DNA of 64,000 nucleotides from Sandarakinorhabdus limnophila DSM 17366 (GTDB lineage Bacteria; Pseudomonadota; Alphaproteobacteria; Sphingomonadales; Sphingomonadaceae). Shown piece by piece: positions 50,415 to 60,355 of this stretch (position 1 is the stretch's first letter; every line of letters begins with the position of its first letter). The position numbers were made by a program, and so were the translations under genes. Location of the stretch: NCBI RefSeq assembly GCF_000420765.1, contig NZ_ATVO01000004.1, positions 1 through 64,000 on the forward strand. The letters are read 5' to 3'. A model generated the notes under the pieces. That model ran no database searches. It was not told the origin of the DNA and saw only the letters and a program-made list of their open reading frames with translations.

Positions 50415-51482
50415 ATGAGCATCGATCAACTGCACACCGAAACCCTCGCAGCCATTGAAGCTGCCGCCACGCCTGAGGCGCTGGAAGCCGTGCGGGTGGC
50501 CGCCATGGGCAAACAGGGCAGCATCACCGCCCTGTTGAAGACGCTGGGCGGTATGAGCCCCGACGAGCGCGCCGTGAACGGCCCGGCCTTCAACGGTCTG
50601 CGCGAAACCGTCACCGCCGCTCTGGCGGCGAAGAAGGCGGCGCTCGATGAAGCCGCGCTGAACGCCAAGCTGGCGGCCGAGCAGCAGGACATGACCCTGC
50701 CCGTCGCCCTGCCCGCCACCGGCAGCATTCACCCGGTGAGCCAGGTGATGGACGAACTCGCCGAAATCTTCGCCGATCTGGGCTTCGCCGTCGCCGATGG
50801 GCCGGAGATCGAAGACGACTGGCACAATTTCAGCGCGCTCAACATTCCGGAAAGCCACCCGGCGCGGGCGATGCACGACACCTTCTACATCGACGGCCAG
50901 CCGACAATGGTGCTGCGCACGCACACATCGCCGGTACAGATCCGCACGATGATGAGCCAGAAGCCGCCGATCCGCATCATCGCGCCCGGCCGCGTCTATC
51001 GCAGCGATTCCGATGCCACCCACACGCCGATGTTCCACCAGATCGAAGGCCTGGTGATCGACAAGGGCATCACGCTGGCGCACCTGCGCTGGACGCTGGA
51101 AACCTTCATCAAGGCCTTCTTCGAGGTGGATGACGTCGTGCTGCGCTTCCGCCCGTCCTATTTCCCGTTCACCGAACCGTCGGTGGAGGTCGATGTCGGC
51201 TACAACAGCAAGACCGGCAAGCCCGCTGGCGCTGGCCAGGTCGACAAATGGCTGGAAGTGCTGGGCAGCGGCATGGTCCACCCGCGCGTGATCGAAGCGT
51301 GCGGGCTCGATCCCAATGAATGGCAGGGCTTTGCCTTCGGCACCGGGGTCGATCGCCTCGCCATGCTGAAATATGGCCTGACCGATCTGCGCGCCTTTTT
51401 CGATGGCGACATCAAATGGCTGAAGCACAACGGCTTCTCGGCCTTTGACCTGCCCTCCATTTCTGCTGGAGCCGTCTCGTGA
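50415..51482 (+). CDS. pheS: Phenylalanine-tRNA ligase alpha subunit
   Basis: PheS is the catalytic subunit of the alpha2-beta2 PheRS. An N-terminal coiled coil (about 1-90) precedes the class II core: [81 protein letters not shown] and [18 protein letters not shown]. The 355-aa length is normal. Its stop overlaps the pheT GTG. Confidence 0.96.
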   Translation: MSIDQLHTETLAAIEAAATPEALEAVRVAAMGKQGSITALLKTLGGMSPDERAVNGPAFNGLRETVTAALAAKKAALDEAALNAKLAAEQQDMTLPVALPATGSIHPVSQVMDELAEIFADLGFAVADGPEIEDDWHNFSALNIPESHPARAMHDTFYIDGQPTMVLRTHTSPVQIRTMMSQKPPIRIIAPGRVYRSDSDATHTPMFHQIEGLVIDKGITLAHLRWTLETFIKAFFEVDDVVLRFRPSYFPFTEPSVEVDVGYNSKTGKPAGAGQVDKWLEVLGSGMVHPRVIEACGLDPNEWQGFAFGTGVDRLAMLKYGLTDLRAFFDGDIKWLKHNGFSAFDLPSISAGAVS

Positions 51483-53842
51483 AGTTCTCCCTGTCCTGGC
51501 TCAAGGACCATCTCGACACCAACGCCAGCGTCGATGAAATCGCCGCCGCGCTAACCGGTTGCGGCCTGGAAGTGGAAGGCATCGAGAACCCGGCGGAAGC
51601 GCTGGGTGCCTTCACCATAGCCCATGTGCTCATCGCCGAGCGCCACCCGCAGGCCGACAAGTTGCAGGTATTGAGCGTCGATACCGGCAGCGGCGACCCT
51701 ATGCAGGTGGTGTGCGGTGCGCCCAACGCGCGCGCGGGCATGAAGGGCGTTTTCGGCGCGCCCGGCACCTATGTTCCGGGTAGCGGCATCACGCTGAAGG
51801 TGGCGGCGATCCGCGGCGTCGAATCGAAGGGCATGATGTGTTCCATGCGCGAGCTGGAACTGTCGGACGAGCATGACGGCATCATCGCCCTGCCCGACGA
51901 TGCGCCGGTGGGCGCGCGCTATGTCGATTGGGCCGGGATGAATGATCCGGTGTTCGATATCGCCATCACGCCGAACCGGCAGGAGTGCCTGGGGATTCTT
52001 GGCATTGCGCGCGATCTGGCGGCGGCTGGCATCGGCACGCTGAAAGCCCGCACGATTGCGACGGTGGCCGGCAGCTTCCCGATGCCGCGTCCGATCAAAG
52101 TGGAAGACGCCGAAGGCTGCCCCGCCTTCGCCGGCCGCGTGGTGCGCGGCGTGACCAACGGCCCGTCGCCGGACTGGCTGCAACGCCGCCTGCGTGCCGT
52201 GGGCCTGCGTCCGATCTCGGCGCTGGTCGACATCACCAACTTCCTGAGCATCGATTCGGGCCGCCCGCTGCACGTTTATGACGTGGCGAAATTGAACGGC
52301 GGCCTCACCGCGCGCCGTGCCCGTGCCGGCGAAAGCGTGCTGGCGCTGAACGGCAAGACCTATGCGCTCGATGAAACCATGACCGTCATCGCCGACGATG
52401 CGGAAGTGCATGACATCGGCGGCATCATGGGCGGCGAGCACAGCGGCTGCTCCGAAACCACAACCGACGGGCTGATTGAATCGGCTTATTTCACGCCGGA
52501 ACGCATCGGCACCAGCGGCCGCGCACTCGGCATCAACTCGGATGCCCGCGCCCGGTTCGAGCGCGGCGTTGATCCGCTGTTCGTTGTGCCCGGCCTTGAA
52601 CTGGCCACCCAGATGGTGCTCGATCTGTGTGGCGGTGAAGCGTCGGAAATGGTTGTCGCCGGCCAGATTCCCGACACCAGCCGCAGCATCGCCTATCGCC
52701 CATCACGCGTGCTCGGCTTGGCTGGGCTGGATGTGGCCGAAGATGAACAGGCCGCTATCCTCACCCGCCTGGGCTTCGGCGTCACGCGCGGCGATTTTTG
52801 GCAAGTTTCCGTGCCGTCCTGGCGGCGCGATGTCGATGGCGAGGCCGATCTGGTCGAGGAAGTCGTGCGCATCCACGGCCTCGACAAGGTGCCCGCCACG
52901 CCGCTGCCGCGCGCTGAAGGCGTTGCCGCACCGACCGCCACTCCGCTGCAGCGCACCCAGCGCCGCCTGCGCCGCGTGCTGGCCAGCCGCGGCCATGACG
53001 AAGCCATCACCTGGAGCTTCCTGCCGCCGGCCGAGGCCGATGCCTTCGGCGGCGCCGCGTTCAACCTTGCCAACCCGATCTCGGCCGACATGGCCGCCAT
53101 GCGCCCCAGCTTGCTGCCCGGGCTGCTGTCCGCCGCCGCCCGCAACATGGATCGCGGCGCATCCTCCGTGCGCCTGTTCGAACTCGGCCAGCGTTACCTC
53201 GCCGACGCCGAGCGCCCAACCGCTGCCATCCTGATGGCCGGCGAAGCCCGGGGGCGCGACTGGCGCTCCGGCCCGGCGACCAAGCCCGACGCCTATGACG
53301 CCAAGGCCGAAGCCCTCGCAGCGCTCGCGGCACTGGGCGCACCGGTGCAGCGCCTGCAGGTCGCCGCCCCGGCGGACGGCTGGTGGCATCCCGGCCGCGC
53401 GGGCCGACTGGTGCTGGGCAAGGTGGCATTGGCCGATTTCGGCATCATCCACCCCCGCACCTCGGCGCAGTTCGACGTGAAGGGGCCGGTGGCCGCCGTC
53501 GAACTCTATCTCGATGCCCTGCCGCCGCGCAGCCGCAAGCGCGAGGCCTGGGCGCCCAGCCCGCTCTTGCCGCTCAGCCGCGATTTCGCCTTCGTGGTGG
53601 ATGAAAGCCTGCCCGCCGACAGCCTGCTGCGCGCCGTGGCCGGTGCCGACAAGGTGCTGATCGCCGGGGTGCGCCTGTTCGATCGCTATGCCGGGCCGGG
53701 CATCGAACCGGGCAAGCTCAGCCTTGCGGTGGAAGTCACGTTGCAGCCCACCACCGCCACGCTCACTGAAGCCGAGATCGAAGCGGTCTCGGCCAAGGTG
53801 ATCGCGGCGGCCGGCAAGCTGGGGGCGTCCTTGCGGGGTTGA
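51479..53842 (+). CDS. pheT: Phenylalanine-tRNA ligase beta subunit
   Basis: PheT provides editing and tRNA binding. In order: N-terminal helix-turn, EMAP-like tRNA-binding domain (about 40-150), B3/B4 editing domain, B5 (about 395-470, [35 protein letters not shown]), a degenerate catalytic-like core, and C-terminal anticodon-binding ferredoxin-like domain ([27 protein letters not shown]). The 787-aa length is normal. The start is GTG, overlapping the pheS stop by 4 bp (GTGA). Confidence 0.96.
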   Translation: MKFSLSWLKDHLDTNASVDEIAAALTGCGLEVEGIENPAEALGAFTIAHVLIAERHPQADKLQVLSVDTGSGDPMQVVCGAPNARAGMKGVFGAPGTYVPGSGITLKVAAIRGVESKGMMCSMRELELSDEHDGIIALPDDAPVGARYVDWAGMNDPVFDIAITPNRQECLGILGIARDLAAAGIGTLKARTIATVAGSFPMPRPIKVEDAEGCPAFAGRVVRGVTNGPSPDWLQRRLRAVGLRPISALVDITNFLSIDSGRPLHVYDVAKLNGGLTARRARAGESVLALNGKTYALDETMTVIADDAEVHDIGGIMGGEHSGCSETTTDGLIESAYFTPERIGTSGRALGINSDARARFERGVDPLFVVPGLELATQMVLDLCGGEASEMVVAGQIPDTSRSIAYRPSRVLGLAGLDVAEDEQAAILTRLGFGVTRGDFWQVSVPSWRRDVDGEADLVEEVVRIHGLDKVPATPLPRAEGVAAPTATPLQRTQRRLRRVLASRGHDEAITWSFLPPAEADAFGGAAFNLANPISADMAAMRPSLLPGLLSAAARNMDRGASSVRLFELGQRYLADAERPTAAILMAGEARGRDWRSGPATKPDAYDAKAEALAALAALGAPVQRLQVAAPADGWWHPGRAGRLVLGKVALADFGIIHPRTSAQFDVKGPVAAVELYLDALPPRSRKREAWAPSPLLPLSRDFAFVVDESLPADSLLRAVAGADKVLIAGVRLFDRYAGPGIEPGKLSLAVEVTLQPTTATLTEAEIEAVSAKVIAAAGKLGASLRG

Positions 53843-53936
53843 ACCCGCTTTTGCTGCCCCCTTTCGCTGCACCGGCGCTTTGCCCTATGGTGCAACGGAG
53901 CGGGCACCTTGGCCCCGCGTAATGTGCCCGGAGCCG

Positions 53937-55250
53937 ATGGCCCCCTTCCCCTGGCTGGACGCCGCGATCATCGCTGGCCTGATCCTGCTCAACGGCTTTT
54001 TTGCCATGTCGGAACTCGCCATCGTCTCGGCCCGGCGGCCGCGGCTGCGCGGACTGGCTGAACGGGGTTCCAGCGGTGCCCGCACCGCGCTGGCGCTAGC
54101 CGAGGGTTCAAGCCGTTTCCTGTCGGGCGTGCAGATCGGCATCACTTTGGTGGGCATCATCAACGGCGCCTATTCCGGTGCCACGCTGGCGGTGCCGGTG
54201 GGCGATCGGCTGGCGCTGTGGTTTGGCCTGCCGGCGCATCTGGCCGAAGAAACCGGCTTTGCCGTGGTGATCGTGATCGCCACCTATCTGTCGCTGATTG
54301 TCGGCGAACTCGTGCCAAAGCAGTTCGCGCTGCGCAGCCCCGAAGCCATTGCCGTGCGGGTCGCGCCGATCATGGTGCTGTTCGCGCGCGTCACCACGCC
54401 GTTCGTGTGGCTGCTCGACCGGTCGAGTCACTTCGTCTTCCGCGTGCTGGGCCAGAGCCGCGAGGGCGACCAGACGGTGACGGAAGAAGAGCTGCGCTCC
54501 GTCGTGGCCGAAGCCACCACCGCCGGCGTGATCGACGCCGAGGAAAGCGACATGATTTCGGGCATCATGCGCCTGGCCGATCGGCGAGTGCGCGGCGTGA
54601 TGACACCGCGCGGCGAAGTCGAATGGATCGATGCCGATGCCGATGAAGCCGTGGTGCGCGCGCGCCTCGCGGCCACCCCGCACAGCCGCATCCTGGTGGC
54701 GCGCGGCGGCGTGGACAACATCATCGGCGTGCTGCAGGCGCGCGACGTGGTGCAGGCGCTGATCGAAGGCAAGCCGCTTGATCTGGCGGCGCTGGCGCGG
54801 CAGGCACCGGTGCTGCCCGACGTGGTGGATGCCGTCGAAGCGCTCAATGCGCTGCGCGATGCCGATATCCCGATGGCGCTGGTGCATGATGAATATGGCC
54901 ATTTCGAAGGCATCGTGACGCCGTCTGACGTGCTGTCGGCCATTGCCGGCGCCTTCCGCAGCGATGTTGATGATCATGATGATCCGCCCGCCGTGGAGCG
55001 TGATGACGGCAGCTGGCTGATATCGGGCGCGCTGCCGGTGGATGAACTCGCCCACCGGCTGGGCGTGCCACTGCCCGAAGACCGCGATTATGAGACGGTG
55101 GCTGGCCTGGCGCTGGAACAGTTGCGCCACCTGCCGCAAACCGGCGAAAAGTTCCGGGTGGGGCCGTGGCAGTTCGAGATCATCGACATGGATGGCCGCA
55201 AGATCGACAAGCTGCTGGCCAGCCGGGGGAGTAACGGAGGGGCGGCATGA
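53937..55250 (+). CDS. CNNM/CorC-type transporter or hemolysin-like protein with CBS domains
   Basis: A membrane protein with an N-terminal DUF21/CNNM domain of three to four helices (about 1-190, LDAAIIAGLILLNGFFAMSELAIVSARRPRL, GVQIGITLVGIINGAYSGATLA, LSLIVGELVPKQFALRSPEAIA). Two CBS motifs follow (RVRGVMTPRGEVEWID... and VEALNALRDADIPMALVHDEYGHFEGIVTPSDVLSAIAG), then a C-terminal CorC/HlyC domain (DGSWLISGALPVDELAHRLGVPLPEDRDYETVAGL). Such proteins move divalent cations, probably Mg2+. The start is uncertain between ATG 53922 and 53937; the second is preferred because GGAG precedes it closely. Confidence 0.88.
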   Translation: MAPFPWLDAAIIAGLILLNGFFAMSELAIVSARRPRLRGLAERGSSGARTALALAEGSSRFLSGVQIGITLVGIINGAYSGATLAVPVGDRLALWFGLPAHLAEETGFAVVIVIATYLSLIVGELVPKQFALRSPEAIAVRVAPIMVLFARVTTPFVWLLDRSSHFVFRVLGQSREGDQTVTEEELRSVVAEATTAGVIDAEESDMISGIMRLADRRVRGVMTPRGEVEWIDADADEAVVRARLAATPHSRILVARGGVDNIIGVLQARDVVQALIEGKPLDLAALARQAPVLPDVVDAVEALNALRDADIPMALVHDEYGHFEGIVTPSDVLSAIAGAFRSDVDDHDDPPAVERDDGSWLISGALPVDELAHRLGVPLPEDRDYETVAGLALEQLRHLPQTGEKFRVGPWQFEIIDMDGRKIDKLLASRGSNGGAA

Positions 55251-55621
55251 AACTGATGGCGTTATTGATGCTGGCACAGGCCCTGATCGCCGCCACACCG
55301 CCACAGCCGAAGAAGGTGATTCTGGATCAGGACGCCTATCCCGAAGCCGCCCGCGATGCCGGGGTGGAAGGCGATATCGCCTTTGATCTGGCCATCGACG
55401 CCAAGGGCGTCATCACCGGCTGCACGGTGACCAAGGGCGCCGATCAGCCCTTCAATCTTGCTGCCGATGCCTGCGCGCTGGCCAGGGCCAATTGGAAGTT
55501 CCTGCCGGCACGCGATGAGGCTGGCAAGAAAGTGCTGGGCACCGTGCATTATGCAATCGCCTTCCGCATTTCCCGGCGCTGTCCACCGCCCGATGGGCAG
55601 ACGGTCTGCGTGTTTCTCTAG
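55247..55621 (+). CDS. Small exported TonB C-terminal domain protein
   Basis: A 124-aa protein with a short signal peptide (MKLMALLMLAQALIAA) and one TonB-like C-terminal domain: DAYPEAARDAGVEGDIAFDLAIDAKGVITGCTVTKGADQPFNLAADACALARANWKFLPARDEAGKK. It lacks the N-terminal membrane anchor and proline-rich stem of true TonB, so it is not an energy transducer by itself. ATGA overlap with the CNNM gene indicates one operon. Confidence 0.8.
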   Translation: MKLMALLMLAQALIAATPPQPKKVILDQDAYPEAARDAGVEGDIAFDLAIDAKGVITGCTVTKGADQPFNLAADACALARANWKFLPARDEAGKKVLGTVHYAIAFRISRRCPPPDGQTVCVFL

Positions 55622-56214
55622 GCCGGGCGATAAACCAGCGCCATCGCGCCGCCGCTGAAGCTGCGCGCGCTCACCAGTTGCAGGTCGAGCGGCTGGGGCA
55701 ATCCGGCGAACAGCGCCACACCGGACCCAAGCGCCACCGGGCAGACCATCAGCTGAAATTCATCAACCAGCCTGCTGGCAGCCAACGCTTGGGCAAAGCC
55801 TGCGCCGCCCAGCACCCTGATGTCCCCACCGGGCTGCGCCTTCCAGTGCGCGATCACGTCGACCAGATCGCCGCTGGCGATGAACGGGGCGGCCCACGAT
55901 CCGTCGGCATCCGGCGCAGCCGGACGGCTGCGGCTGAACACCAGCTTGGGCGTGGCATTCATCACGGCGGCAAACGGCGATTCAGCGGTGGGCCAGTATT
56001 GCGCCATGTCGCCAAAAGACCGGCTGCCCATGGCGATCAGGCCGGCCTGATCCAGTTGCGCGACGACCCAGGCATCGGTCGCATCATCCCCGCTGCGAAA
56101 GATCCAGTCCTCGTTGCCGGTGCCGCTGCTGACAAAGCCATCCAGCGACACGAACATGCCGAGGACGACACGGCGCGTCAGCGATTCAGCCCTGGCTCTT
56201 CTCGGTACCGGCAT
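55618..56214 (-). CDS. Dihydrofolate reductase-like protein (RibD_C family)
   Basis: A RibD C-terminal/dihydrofolate-reductase-like fold protein. VVLGMFVSLDGFVSSGTGNEDW is the first strand and loop, GLIAMGSRSFGDMAQYWP and PKLVFSRSRP follow, and DIRVLGGAGFAQALAASRLVDEFQLMVCPVALGSGVALF is the typical second half. The substrate is unknown. The start is ambiguous: VVLGMFV must be included, so ATG 56157 is too short; ATG 56214 gives 198 aa and overlaps the upstream gene by 29 bp, while CTG 56181 would give a tighter junction. Confidence 0.8.
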   Translation of the reverse strand: MPVPRRARAESLTRRVVLGMFVSLDGFVSSGTGNEDWIFRSGDDATDAWVVAQLDQAGLIAMGSRSFGDMAQYWPTAESPFAAVMNATPKLVFSRSRPAAPDADGSWAAPFIASGDLVDVIAHWKAQPGGDIRVLGGAGFAQALAASRLVDEFQLMVCPVALGSGVALFAGLPQPLDLQLVSARSFSGGAMALVYRPA

Positions 56215-57925
56215 AAGGCGGAACCGAGGGCGCGCGTTCATCAAGATTGACCCACAGGGCAAGACACGCTGCCATCAGCACCGCAATGCCGCCCGCCAGC
56301 AGCGCCGGCCGGCGGTTGCCAAGGCTGCCGGGGCCATCAGGCAGCATCGGCGCCAGCAGTGCCAGCACCGGGATCAGCAGCGGCACGGTGGCATAGGGCA
56401 TGGGCGCGCCGATGCCGAGGAAGGCGAAGTGGAACAATTCCGCCCCAAGCGCCAAGCCGGGGATGGCCAGCAGTGCCGCCGGGGCGACCTGCGCCATACC
56501 AGACGCACCGGGCCGAGCGCCCAGCACCGCAGCAATGGCCGCCAGCAGCGCCGGCCAGGCCAGCACGGGCCCGGCACCGGGCAGCACGATCTGCGCAACC
56601 AGCGCGCCTGCAAAGCACAGCGCCGCCCAGGCGAGCCAGCGATCCCACAGGCTGCCGGCCGGCGCGGCGGCCAGGAACAACAGCACCGCCAGCGCCGCCA
56701 GCGCCGCAACCACTTCCAGCCGCCGCAGGGCGGCAAGCCGGTCATAATATTCGGCACCGACGCTACCCGACAGCAGGTTGAGACCGAACATCAGCACCCC
56801 GGCGATTATCAGCGCCAGCACGGCCTGGCCCAGCGCCATCAGCATGCCGCCCAGAGTCCATTCGCCCCGCCGCCAGACCGCCGCCAGAACGAGCAAGCCG
56901 GCAATGCCCGCAAGCAGCACCCAGCCGGTGGCCGGGAAATAGGCGATGATGCCCACAAAGGGCGCACTGGCGAACACGGCGTTTTCTGTGCGGGCGGGCA
57001 GTTCGGGGACGGTGACGAGATCACGGGTGATGGCCAGCGCGCTGTCCCCCAGATGCTGCAGCGCGCCCTGATCCAGGCGCTCTGCGGTCATCAATGGGCT
57101 GTGATAGCCCCAGGCATCGCCGATGAAGGCAAAATTCAATCCGGCCTGTCCGCGCAGTTTCACCGGTGTGAAATCCGTATCGTTGGGCAGGCTTTCATAA
57201 AGGGTAACAGCAAGGCTGCTCGCCGATGCGCCCGGCGCGACGGCAGCGAGGCGGCGCACCAGTTCGCCGTTCTTTGGCCCGGTCTGGAACATCATCGCCC
57301 GGCCGCCGCCGCCGCGCGCTTCCAGATTGATCGTCACGCCGATGCGCGCCGCAATCGGATCGGCCGCCGCACCCGGCGCAAAGATGGCGCGGGCGCCGAC
57401 CAGGCCCAGTTCTTCGGCATCGGTGAACAGCAGCACCAGATCGCGGGCCTGCGTGGCCTGCGGAATGGCACGCGCCACTTCCAGCGCGGCGGCGACACCG
57501 GCGATATCATCGGCCGCACCGGGCGAGGCCCACACCGAATCATGATGCGCCAGCAGCGCGACCGCCGGTGCAGCGGGATCCTTGCCGGCGCGCACCGCGA
57601 CAAGGCTGATGGCGGGTGCATTGGGGTTGCCGCCCCATTTTGCCAGCCGCTGCGCCGGCTTTTCGGCAAGCGGTGTGACGACACGGCGGGTGGTGAAGCC
57701 CAGCTCGGTCAGCCGGCGTTCCATTTCGGCAATGGCCGCCAGATTGGCCGGGGTGCCGGTGGGGTGCGGTTCACGCGCCAGCACCCGCACATCGGCCATG
57801 GCACGGCCGGCGCTGAACTGATCGGCGGGCGCATTGGCATCAACCGGCGTCGGCGTCTGGATTGTCCACCAGCCAAGCAGCAGCCCGGCCGCCAGGGTAG
57901 CCAAGAAAAGCGGCCAACGGCTCAC
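56186..57925 (-). CDS. M28 family peptidase with C-terminal membrane domain
   Basis: A 579-aa membrane protein. After an N-terminal anchor comes an M28 zinc aminopeptidase domain (about 40-310): LLAHHDSVWASPGAADDIAGVAAALEVARAI holds His and Asp ligands, LLFTDAEELGLVGA the catalytic and metal acidic residues, NLEARGGGGRAMMFQTGP the next Asp/Glu region and NDTDFTPV a further ligand. Then come about seven to eight hydrophobic helices (about 335-570). The architecture resembles the bacterial and yeast Fxna/Pff1-type M28 proteins, with the peptidase domain in the periplasm. Confidence 0.9.
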   Translation of the reverse strand: MSRWPLFLATLAAGLLLGWWTIQTPTPVDANAPADQFSAGRAMADVRVLAREPHPTGTPANLAAIAEMERRLTELGFTTRRVVTPLAEKPAQRLAKWGGNPNAPAISLVAVRAGKDPAAPAVALLAHHDSVWASPGAADDIAGVAAALEVARAIPQATQARDLVLLFTDAEELGLVGARAIFAPGAAADPIAARIGVTINLEARGGGGRAMMFQTGPKNGELVRRLAAVAPGASASSLAVTLYESLPNDTDFTPVKLRGQAGLNFAFIGDAWGYHSPLMTAERLDQGALQHLGDSALAITRDLVTVPELPARTENAVFASAPFVGIIAYFPATGWVLLAGIAGLLVLAAVWRRGEWTLGGMLMALGQAVLALIIAGVLMFGLNLLSGSVGAEYYDRLAALRRLEVVAALAALAVLLFLAAAPAGSLWDRWLAWAALCFAGALVAQIVLPGAGPVLAWPALLAAIAAVLGARPGASGMAQVAPAALLAIPGLALGAELFHFAFLGIGAPMPYATVPLLIPVLALLAPMLPDGPGSLGNRRPALLAGGIAVLMAACLALWVNLDERAPSVPPYAGTEKSQG

Positions 57926-57928
57926 GCG

Positions 57929-58999
57929 CTATTTCGCGCCGAGCTTCTGCGCCTGGTTCCAGGCCAGATCAGCCAGCGCCTCGAAGCCTTCGGCGGATTT
58001 CTTGGCGTGGGCGCTGGTGGCCGTGCCGCGGATCACGCGGCCCTTGATGCCATGAATGATGCCGGCCAGCCGGAACATGTTGTAGGCGACATAGAAATCG
58101 ATGTCGGGAATGCCGTCGCGACCGGTGCGGCGGCAATAGGCGTCGATATATTCCTTCTCGGATGGCAGGCCCATCGCTTCCAGATCATTGCCCACCAGCC
58201 CCGTCGTGGTGCTGGGCGGCATGCGGTACATCATCAAATGATAGGAAAAATCGGCGAGCGGGTGGCCCAGCGTCGAAAGTTCCCAATCCAACACCGCCAG
58301 CACGCGGGGCTCGGTCGGGTGGAAGATCATGTTATCACAGCGATAATCGCCGTGAACAACAGACACTTCGTCGCCCGGCGGGATGTTGGCCGGCAACCAT
58401 TCCACCAATTTGTCCATCGGGCCGTAACGCCCGGCGTCGACATCTTCCAGATACTGCTTCGACCAGCGCCCGATCTGCCGCGCGAAATAATTGCCCGGCT
58501 TGCCGAAATCGCCGAGCCCAGCCGCCACCGGATCGATCATGTGCAGATCGGCCATCGTCTTGTTCATGGCGTCGAAATAGGCGCGGCGCTCGGGCTTGGG
58601 CACGTTGGGGAAGGTCGTGTCCCAGATCACCCGGCCGTCGACACAGTCCATGATGTAGAACCAGGTGCCGATCACGTCATTGTCCTGGCACAGGCCAAAG
58701 GTGCGGGCGACGGGGAAGCCCTGCGCGTACAGCGCGGTGATCACCTTGTATTCGCGGTCCACCGCGTGAGCAGAGGGCAGCAACTGGCCTGGCGGCTTGC
58801 GGCGCAGCACATAATTCTGGCCGGGCGTGATCAGCTTGTAGGTCGGGTTGGATTGCCCGCCCTTGAATTGTTCGATGCTCAGCGGGCCAGCATAGCCTTC
58901 AACGTTGGCCTGCATCCACTCAGCGAGCCGGCCGGCGTCGATCTCCTGGCCGGGCCGCACCGCGCTGGTGCCCGAAAATTGCTCTTGCCGATCGCTCAT
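57929..58999 (-). CDS. Phosphotransferase family protein (APH/ACAD10-like)
   Basis: A 356-aa protein kinase-like phosphotransferase of the aminoglycoside phosphotransferase superfamily, subgroup linked to acyl-CoA dehydrogenases. FKGGQSNPTYKLITPGQNYVLRRKPPGQLLPSAHAVDREYKVI is the nucleotide-binding N-lobe, VSVVHGDYRCDNMIFHPTEPRVLAVLDWELSTLGHPLADFSYHLM has the catalytic HGD and metal-binding DWE. Antibiotic resistance is unlikely; in such proteins the substrate is more often a hydroxyacyl-CoA or similar. It lies 3 bp upstream of the M28 gene. Confidence 0.88.
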   Translation of the reverse strand: MSDRQEQFSGTSAVRPGQEIDAGRLAEWMQANVEGYAGPLSIEQFKGGQSNPTYKLITPGQNYVLRRKPPGQLLPSAHAVDREYKVITALYAQGFPVARTFGLCQDNDVIGTWFYIMDCVDGRVIWDTTFPNVPKPERRAYFDAMNKTMADLHMIDPVAAGLGDFGKPGNYFARQIGRWSKQYLEDVDAGRYGPMDKLVEWLPANIPPGDEVSVVHGDYRCDNMIFHPTEPRVLAVLDWELSTLGHPLADFSYHLMMYRMPPSTTTGLVGNDLEAMGLPSEKEYIDAYCRRTGRDGIPDIDFYVAYNMFRLAGIIHGIKGRVIRGTATSAHAKKSAEGFEALADLAWNQAQKLGAK

Positions 59000-59023
59000 C
59001 GCGCCTCTCCCGAAACGGCGGAA

Positions 59024-60280
59024 TCAGGCGGTCTTGCCGATATCCCGCCGGAAATGGCCGCCGTGCCATCTTATCTTGCGAATAGCCGCATAGGCCAGCG
59101 CGCGCGCCTCGGAAATATCATGGCCCAGCGCCGTGATGTTGAGCACGCGGCCGCCGGCGGCCACCAGCCTTCCATCCTCGCTGCGCTTGGTGCCGGCGTG
59201 GAACACGTGGCAGCCCAAGGCTTCGGCCGCGCTGATCCCATCGATCACCGTGCCGGCCACAGGCCGCCACGGATAGCCCTTGGCGGCCATCACCACCGTC
59301 ACCGCCGCATCCTTGCTCCACACCGGATCAACCGCGGCAAGGCTGCCGGTCGCGGCCGCCCACATCAGTTCGACGGCATCGGATTCCAGCCGCAGCATCA
59401 GCACCTGCGCTTCGGGATCACCCAGCCGCACGTTGTATTCGATCAGCATCGGGCCATCGGCCGTCAGCATCAGCCCAGCATAGAGGAAACCCTGAAACGG
59501 CGTCCCGCGTGCCTTCATCGCGGCCAGAGTCGGCAGCACGATCTGCTCCATCGCTTGGGCTTGCAGGGCCGGCGTCAGGCGCGGACTCGGCGAAATCGCG
59601 CCCATGCCGCCGGTGTTCGGGCCTTCATCGCCATCGCGCAGCCGCTTGTGATCCTGCGCCGTCGGCAGCACCCGCACCGTCTCGCCATCGGTGAGGATGA
59701 ACAGGCTGGCTTCCGGCCCTTCCAGGCACTGTTCCACCACCACCGGGCCATGGATTTCGGCCAGCGCGGCGAGGCCTTCCTCGTTGGATTCGGCCACCGT
59801 CACGCCCTTGCCGCCGGCCAGGCCATCGGCCTTCACGACGACGGGCAGCGGGTGGACGGCAACATAATGATGGGCATCGGCCGCACTGGCGAAACGCCGG
59901 AAGCGGGCGGTGGGAATGTCGTGCTTGGCACACAGATCCTTGGTGAAGCCCTTGGAGGCCTCGAGCTCCGCAGCTGCTGCCGATGGGCCAACCACCGGCA
60001 CACCGGCGCTGCGCAACGCATCGGCGACGCCAGCGACCAGCGGCGCTTCCGGACCGACCACAACCAGCGCGATGCCATTGGCCGCGACGAAATCCACCAC
60101 GGCCTTGGGGTTGGTCACGTCCAGCGCCACGCAACTCGCAACCTCGGCAATGCCGGCATTGCCCGGCGCGCACAGCAGCCGCCCGCAGCGCGGTGACTGC
60201 CTCAGCTTCCAGCACAGCGCATGCTCGCGGCCACCGCCGCCCAGCACAAGGATATCAACAGATTCGGGGCATGCACTCAT
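59024..60280 (-). CDS. purD: Phosphoribosylamine-glycine ligase PurD
   Basis: PurD makes glycinamide ribonucleotide, the second step of de novo purine synthesis. VDILVLGGGGREHALCWKLRQSP, VVGPEAPLVAGVADALRSAGVPVVGPS, VVKADGLAGGKGVTVAES (ATP-grasp) and GPNTGGMGAISPSP, FQGFLYAGLMLTADGPMLIEYNVRLGDPEAQVL are diagnostic. At 418 aa it is normal. The ATG at 60280 matches the family start. It is divergent from xseA across 75 bp. Confidence 0.96.
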   Translation of the reverse strand: MSACPESVDILVLGGGGREHALCWKLRQSPRCGRLLCAPGNAGIAEVASCVALDVTNPKAVVDFVAANGIALVVVGPEAPLVAGVADALRSAGVPVVGPSAAAAELEASKGFTKDLCAKHDIPTARFRRFASAADAHHYVAVHPLPVVVKADGLAGGKGVTVAESNEEGLAALAEIHGPVVVEQCLEGPEASLFILTDGETVRVLPTAQDHKRLRDGDEGPNTGGMGAISPSPRLTPALQAQAMEQIVLPTLAAMKARGTPFQGFLYAGLMLTADGPMLIEYNVRLGDPEAQVLMLRLESDAVELMWAAATGSLAAVDPVWSKDAAVTVVMAAKGYPWRPVAGTVIDGISAAEALGCHVFHAGTKRSEDGRLVAAGGRVLNITALGHDISEARALAYAAIRKIRWHGGHFRRDIGKTA

Positions 60281-60355
60281 GGGCCCTTCCCTATCATGCC
60301 AAAATGTCGCGGCAAGGCGCTTTGCCACGCGATGGCCACGGTTTATGGAAGCCGA

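Noticed and set aside
56114-60196. A 1360-codon open frame on the plus strand opposite the M28, phosphotransferase and purD genes
   Set aside because: It is antisense to three clearly coding genes, has no domain or signal, and is rich in His, Gly, Arg and Gln as expected for the complement of high-G+C genes with few stops.
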